Shown: piece after piece, positions 13,056-16,597 of the stretch | How positions within the stretch are numbered: position 1 is the stretch's first letter | Layout: the number at the start of each line of letters is the position of its first letter | DNA from: an uncultured Spirochaetales bacterium | Lineage (GTDB): Bacteria > Spirochaetota > Spirochaetia > Sphaerochaetales > Sphaerochaetaceae | Assembly (NCBI GenBank): GCA_945947045.1 | Contig: CAMEXG010000023.1 | Span: 1 to 16,597, forward strand | Direction: 5' to 3' | DNA: 16,597 nucleotides | Notes under the pieces: model-generated | The model's database searches: none | What the model was told of the DNA's origin: nothing | The model's input: the letters and a program-made list of their open reading frames with translations, nothing else | Program-made: the position numbers and the translations under genes

Positions 13056-14027
13056 CTAACTAAGGCTTTCCCCATCCATAAACTCGCTTTTCAAGACCAC
13101 GCTTTCGGGCGTCTCCCCTTTCTTTAGCTTCTCCACCTGATCAAAGAAGGTGGAGACTATGGAGGCTCTATCGATCCTAAGAGAGGCCAATGTCGGGTTT
13201 ATCTCCCTTCCATTCTTTGTACCGTCCACTCCTACAACTGAAACATCCTGAGGAATCTTGATCATCTTCCGCTCCAAGGCGAAAAGAGAAGTGATGGCCA
13301 AGTTGTCGTCACGGCAGAAAAGGGCGTCGAAGTGATATTTTTCATAGGCTTCAACTACATTTTTCGATAACTCTTCATTGTTAGTATGACCAGAGATAAT
13401 AATCGGTTCATTTTTTACACTGTCAAGGTATCCTTTGTATCTATAATCCCTGTCATCAAGACCATGATTCATTCTATGGACATAGGCAACCTTCTTTCTT
13501 CCCTTGTCATAAATCCTCTCGATGCAGTCCTTTGTACCTTCGTATAGTCCGGTGTCGATTAACCCATATTGTCCATCGAACTTTTCCAACACAGAAGACT
13601 GCAAAACTACTGTAGGTGTTCCGCTGGATATCAGAGCCTGCGCTACATTACGCGATGAGTTTCCCCCATCCATTAGGACAGCATCATAGTTCCTACTGAG
13701 AATGTTCTTCAAAAAGTCGTCGTCCTTTCTCATACGACATAGAGAAGCGATACACCCCCTGGAGAAAGATTGATTCTCAATTTCGTCTATTAACTCCAGA
13801 TAGTGTGGGGAGTGAAGATTGTTTATCAAAAGTAGAATATGTCCAGAAGACTTGCCCTTCAGCGCCCTGGCAGTTGCATCGGGAATATAACCTAACTTTT
13901 CGATAGACTCCAATACCCTCTTCCTCTTCTCCTTGGATACATATCGGTTATTGTTCACAACAAAGCTGACGATGGTAGGAGTGACGCCTGCATCCGCAGC
14001 AACGTCTGCTCTAGTAACCTTCTTCAT
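13056..14027 (-). CDS. LacI-family transcriptional regulator
   Basis: A 323-aa repressor-type protein. The N-terminal helix-turn-helix TRADVAADAGVTPTIVSFVVN lies at 5-25. The hinge helix region follows (ATARALKGKS, 51-60), then a periplasmic-binding-protein-like effector domain beginning HILLLINNLHSPHY. It ends LKSEFMDGESLS, slightly shorter than the usual 330-340 residues. It is the last gene of the sulfatase/ABC operon, 19 nt after the sulfatase stop, and probably controls that operon in response to a sugar. The operator would lie near the operon promoter outside the window. No ribosome-binding site is evident before the ATG, so translation may depend on coupling to the sulfatase gene. Confidence 0.92.
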   Translation of the reverse strand: MKKVTRADVAADAGVTPTIVSFVVNNNRYVSKEKRKRVLESIEKLGYIPDATARALKGKSSGHILLLINNLHSPHYLELIDEIENQSFSRGCIASLCRMRKDDDFLKNILSRNYDAVLMDGGNSSRNVAQALISSGTPTVVLQSSVLEKFDGQYGLIDTGLYEGTKDCIERIYDKGRKKVAYVHRMNHGLDDRDYRYKGYLDSVKNEPIIISGHTNNEELSKNVVEAYEKYHFDALFCRDDNLAITSLFALERKMIKIPQDVSVVGVDGTKNGREINPTLASLRIDRASIVSTFFDQVEKLKKGETPESVVLKSEFMDGESLS

Positions 14028-14046
14028 ATAACTGTTTTATCAGATT

Positions 14047-15564
14047 TCAGGTTGCTTGACCATGTTTTTTCTTTGGTCTTACATATTCTGTTATTTCAAG
14101 ACCGGTTTCATAGTCCAGTTGTTTTACTTCGCCTTCTCCTGTAGGGCGTTGACGTGTATATCCGTCACATTCCCAGTCGCTTTTGTCTTCAGGGCACCAA
14201 TACCTATATCGCCATTGATATCCCCTGAAAGGATCCCTCTTGGCGTTCATCTCCTCCATCAAGGCTTCATGCATCTCGTCCCTTACCTCTGTGTACCTCT
14301 TGTCTTCAATAAGATTCTCCAACTCATAAGGATCTACTTCATTGTCAAATAGTTCATCGCTATCAGTCAAAAATTCACAGAGCTTATATCTATCACCTAC
14401 CAGGCCTCTCATTAATTGAAGACCTCCGAAGCCATCGTGGTCCACCTCATATCTATGGAATTCAACCATAGCCCATTTTCTGTATCCCTCCCCTTCAGGA
14501 TCTTCAATCGCCTTTCTCATGGAGACTCCGTGGAGGAAAGGAGGAATCTCCAGGCCATAATAATCCAAAAATGTAGGTAAAAGATCCACGTGGCTTGCCA
14601 CATGTGGGTATACGACACCCTCTTTCGTAGGCATATAGACCCCACCCCTGATTATCAGAGGAATCTTTGCCACAGCATCATATACACTTGGTCCCTTTAT
14701 ATTCAGAGAATGGGAGTCCAAGGCATCTCCATGGTCGCTTGTATATACAACCATTGCATCTTTAGTGCACTCATTTACTTTATCTATGACTCGACCTAGC
14801 TCATAGTCTGCAAAGCTATTACAACCCAGAAGCCCAGAGGGAGTGATATTGATATTGTCTTTATCCTCTTTCTCTCTTCCTGAAGCCCAAAGTCTCTCAG
14901 CCTTGGGTTTATGTTCTAATCTATCCTTCATATCTGGAGTTACAGGCCACTTATAGTCCTTATACATGGATGCATATGGCTCAGGGCATCTATAGGGGCC
15001 ATGGGGCTCGTCGAGACTTACAGTAAGAAAGAAATCCCTATCCTTATTCTTTTCAATGAAGTCCAAGGCCCTATCCACCACTCTGTGGGCGAATGTGGAC
15101 TCCGCCTTCACCTCTTTTCCTCCATCTCGAAGCTTCTTTCTGCTCTCTATTCTCTCCTCCGTATTAAGCTCCTGAAGAAAGTTTCGCATATCATACCAAT
15201 ATTCACTATCATAACAAGGTGGACACTCTCCGTTTCCAAAGTAATCTCCTCCGTCAAGGTGCCATTTCCCGATATATGCAGAGTGGATCCCTTTCGGTGT
15301 CAGATACTCACTTATGGTCTTTACACCTTGCCAAAGGGGAACGGAGTTTGTAAATGAACCGGTTCCATGGGGATAGAGACCTGTAAATATGCAGGATCTA
15401 GCCGGGCCGCATACAGGCTGAGTGGTATATGCCCTATCGAATCGCATACCTTCTGAAGCAAGCTTATCGAGATTCGGAGTCTTCATATCCTTGTTTCCAT
15501 AAGCTCCCAGCATATCGAAACGAGTGGTGTCAGTCATCAAAAATACAATCTGTCTCTTTGCCAT
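14047..15564 (-). CDS. Type I sulfatase
   Basis: A 505-aa arylsulfatase-superfamily enzyme that hydrolyses a sulfate ester. The active-site signature C-x-P-x-R is CGPAR at 52-56, and C52 must be converted to formylglycine by an anaerobic sulfatase-maturating enzyme, not in this window. Other active-site elements are the N-terminal metal motif MTDTTRFD (D12, D17), GKWH (99-102), H188 in DEPHGPY, and the late metal motif SDHGD (276-280). No signal peptide is seen, so it is predicted cytoplasmic and would act on imported sulfated oligosaccharides. It sits between the 2H phosphoesterase (6 nt away) and the lacI gene. No Shine-Dalgarno sequence precedes its ATG; the tight spacing suggests translational reinitiation. 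The substrate is unknown; a mucin or glycosaminoglycan fragment is inferred from the operon. Confidence 0.93.
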   Translation of the reverse strand: MAKRQIVFLMTDTTRFDMLGAYGNKDMKTPNLDKLASEGMRFDRAYTTQPVCGPARSCIFTGLYPHGTGSFTNSVPLWQGVKTISEYLTPKGIHSAYIGKWHLDGGDYFGNGECPPCYDSEYWYDMRNFLQELNTEERIESRKKLRDGGKEVKAESTFAHRVVDRALDFIEKNKDRDFFLTVSLDEPHGPYRCPEPYASMYKDYKWPVTPDMKDRLEHKPKAERLWASGREKEDKDNINITPSGLLGCNSFADYELGRVIDKVNECTKDAMVVYTSDHGDALDSHSLNIKGPSVYDAVAKIPLIIRGGVYMPTKEGVVYPHVASHVDLLPTFLDYYGLEIPPFLHGVSMRKAIEDPEGEGYRKWAMVEFHRYEVDHDGFGGLQLMRGLVGDRYKLCEFLTDSDELFDNEVDPYELENLIEDKRYTEVRDEMHEALMEEMNAKRDPFRGYQWRYRYWCPEDKSDWECDGYTRQRPTGEGEVKQLDYETGLEITEYVRPKKKHGQAT

Positions 15565-15570
15565 GGTTTT

Positions 15571-16245
15571 TTATCTAGGTATCCTTTCCTTATTGAAGAA
15601 GAACATATTATCGAAGTATGTCATACTTGGCTCCGGTACTACAAAACTAAACTTCTCATTGGAGAACTTTTCGTTGTATTCCTTCACCATTTTCTCTAGG
15701 TTGTCCATCCCTTCCCTATCTGGAGACCTGTAGCCGTAGGCAAGAGATATATGGAACTCATAAGTCTCAAAACCAGGAAATCTCAGTCCCATCTTCTTGC
15801 TGACTATCTCTCTCCAGCCCCTAATTCTTTTCTCATCATCTTCTGTTTTTGGGCGTAATGCCACACATAATCCTGTACCAACCCTAATATGATGGAACAC
15901 CATCTCTACTTTTCCCAACTGTGGAATATCCTTCCACTTCTCCTGAAAGAGATCATCGACTTTCTCTAATGGAGAATCACAAGGAAGAAGAGAAGTCCAA
16001 TGCTCAGGAGCTCTGTTTCCATCAACAACACCTTCTATGGCAGTCATGTGAAGGCTTTCGTCAGGAAGAAGAGTAAGACACTCTCCTATTTTATTTCTTC
16101 CGAAGTCATCTCTGATTTCCTTTATTTTTTCATATACAAGGGAGTCATGATCTAATAGACAAATCATTGTATTACCAGGCCAAAACCTTACAGAACCGTC
16201 TTCGTTGAACTTTCTACCTACATCAAAACCAAATCTAGTTTCCAT
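15571..16245 (-). CDS. 2H phosphoesterase superfamily protein (DUF1868/LigT-like)
   Basis: A 224-aa protein with two H-x-T/S signatures: H66-M-T (SLHMTAIEGV) and H165-I-S (YEFHISLAYGY). These define the 2H phosphoesterases (2'-5' RNA ligase/cyclic phosphodiesterase fold). FWPGNTMICLL near 21-31 and the spacing resemble the DUF1868 branch. Family members act on 2',3'-cyclic or 2'-5' phosphodiester bonds; the substrate here is unknown. AAGGAGATT sets the start, and its first bases overlap the stop of the upstream permease gene, so it is translated as part of the sugar operon. Its place between a sugar permease and a sulfatase is unexpected and may mean a sugar cyclic-phosphodiester substrate (inference). 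Confidence 0.8.
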   Translation of the reverse strand: METRFGFDVGRKFNEDGSVRFWPGNTMICLLDHDSLVYEKIKEIRDDFGRNKIGECLTLLPDESLHMTAIEGVVDGNRAPEHWTSLLPCDSPLEKVDDLFQEKWKDIPQLGKVEMVFHHIRVGTGLCVALRPKTEDDEKRIRGWREIVSKKMGLRFPGFETYEFHISLAYGYRSPDREGMDNLEKMVKEYNEKFSNEKFSFVVPEPSMTYFDNMFFFNKERIPR

Positions 16246-16256
16246 AATTAATCTCC

Positions 16257-16597
16257 TTATTTCACCGCACTGTCCATGGATCCCTTGACGAAATACTTCT
16301 GAAGGCAGATGTAGATAATGGCCAAAGGAAGCACTGATATAACAGCAGCCGCAGCAGCTGCAGGCAGGTTTATCTTTCCCTCCTGGAAGAAGGAGGAAAT
16401 AGCTAAAGTGACAGTCTTCATCTTGGGTTTCTGAAGTATATAGAGCTGGAAGGAGAAGTCATTCCATATAGTGACGCCTGTAAGTATGGCCACTGATGAT
16501 ACCACCGGCATCATATTCGGCAGTATGATGTATGGAAAGACCATGAATTGAGAGCAGCCGTCAATGAGGGCGGCTTCATCCAGCTCTTTCGGTATTG
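16257..16597 (-). CDS. Carbohydrate ABC transporter permease, MalG type (partial)
   Basis: The C-terminal 113 codons of an inner-membrane permease; the start lies beyond the window edge. Reading from the edge gives IPKELDEAALIDGCSQF, the EAA loop (EAAxxDG pattern) that docks onto the ATPase subunit. Then come two hydrophobic segments (VSSVAILTGVTIW and AAAAAAVISVLPLAIIYICL) and the typical end LQKYFVKGSMDSAVK. This matches the CUT1-family sugar permeases (MalG, UgpE). The partner permease and the binding protein are expected further right. An internal Met at 16544 is not the start, because the conserved EAA motif precedes it. The stop codon overlaps the ribosome-binding site of the 2H phosphoesterase gene. 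Confidence 0.93.
   Translation of the reverse strand, partial: IPKELDEAALIDGCSQFMVFPYIILPNMMPVVSSVAILTGVTIWNDFSFQLYILQKPKMKTVTLAISSFFQEGKINLPAAAAAAVISVLPLAIIYICLQKYFVKGSMDSAVK

Noticed and set aside
1..16597. CRISPR array, tRNA/rRNA genes, insertion sequences or prophage genes
   Set aside because: No regularly spaced direct repeats, no recognisable tRNA or rRNA sequence, no transposase, integrase or phage structural frames were found on either strand.

Overview
The window looks like the chromosome of a host-associated spirochaete (Treponema/Sphaerochaeta-like). The reasons are two large surface lipoproteins with relaxed lipoboxes (one carrying an LPP20-like C-terminus, the other a treponemal BspA-type leucine-rich repeat), a long pyrophosphate-dependent phosphofructokinase of the type spirochaetes use for glycolysis, and moderately AT-rich DNA with very AT-rich gaps. 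The phylum assignment is an inference; no rRNA, tRNA, CRISPR array, insertion sequence or prophage gene was seen.

Layout. (1) 1-5463, minus strand: a two-gene lipoprotein operon. A 1267-aa protein with twelve InlB-type B-repeats is followed by a 477-aa coiled-coil plus LRR lipoprotein. It has a clear promoter upstream, a GNRA-capped hairpin between the genes, and a stem-loop at the 3' end. (2) 5464-6569, minus strand: a WalJ/YycJ-like metallo-beta-lactamase-fold hydrolase, translationally coupled (1-base overlap) to an upstream ArsC/Spx-like protein that has no cysteine. (3) 6685-8070, plus strand: asnS, divergent from (2), with a perfect 9-bp inverted repeat in its leader and a strong terminator. 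(4) 8110-8697, minus strand: an orphan LuxR-type regulator with a degenerate receiver-like N-terminus. (5) 9097-9645, minus strand: a DUF188/UPF0178 protein. It is divergent from pfp (9784-11442, plus strand), and a palindrome overlies its -35 box. (6) 11443-13055: a sparse region with a candidate small transcript, a frameshifted tetR remnant, yhbY (minus strand) and a second decayed ORF. (7) 13056-16597, minus strand: the 3' part of a carbohydrate operon consisting of an ABC sugar permease (MalG type, cut by the window edge), a DUF1868-type 2H phosphoesterase, a type I sulfatase and a LacI regulator.

How the genes work together. The right-hand operon reads as uptake and desulfation of a sulfated glycan under its own LacI-family repressor. 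The left-hand operon is probably cell-envelope or host-interaction machinery. asnS, pfp and yhbY are housekeeping genes. The most noteworthy points are the cysteine-less ArsC homologue paired with WalJ, the repeat architecture and internal duplication in the giant lipoprotein, promoters placed 6 nt from start codons (apparent leaderless mRNAs), the palindromic operator candidates, and several decaying ORFs, all on the plus strand, in the gaps around pfp and yhbY.
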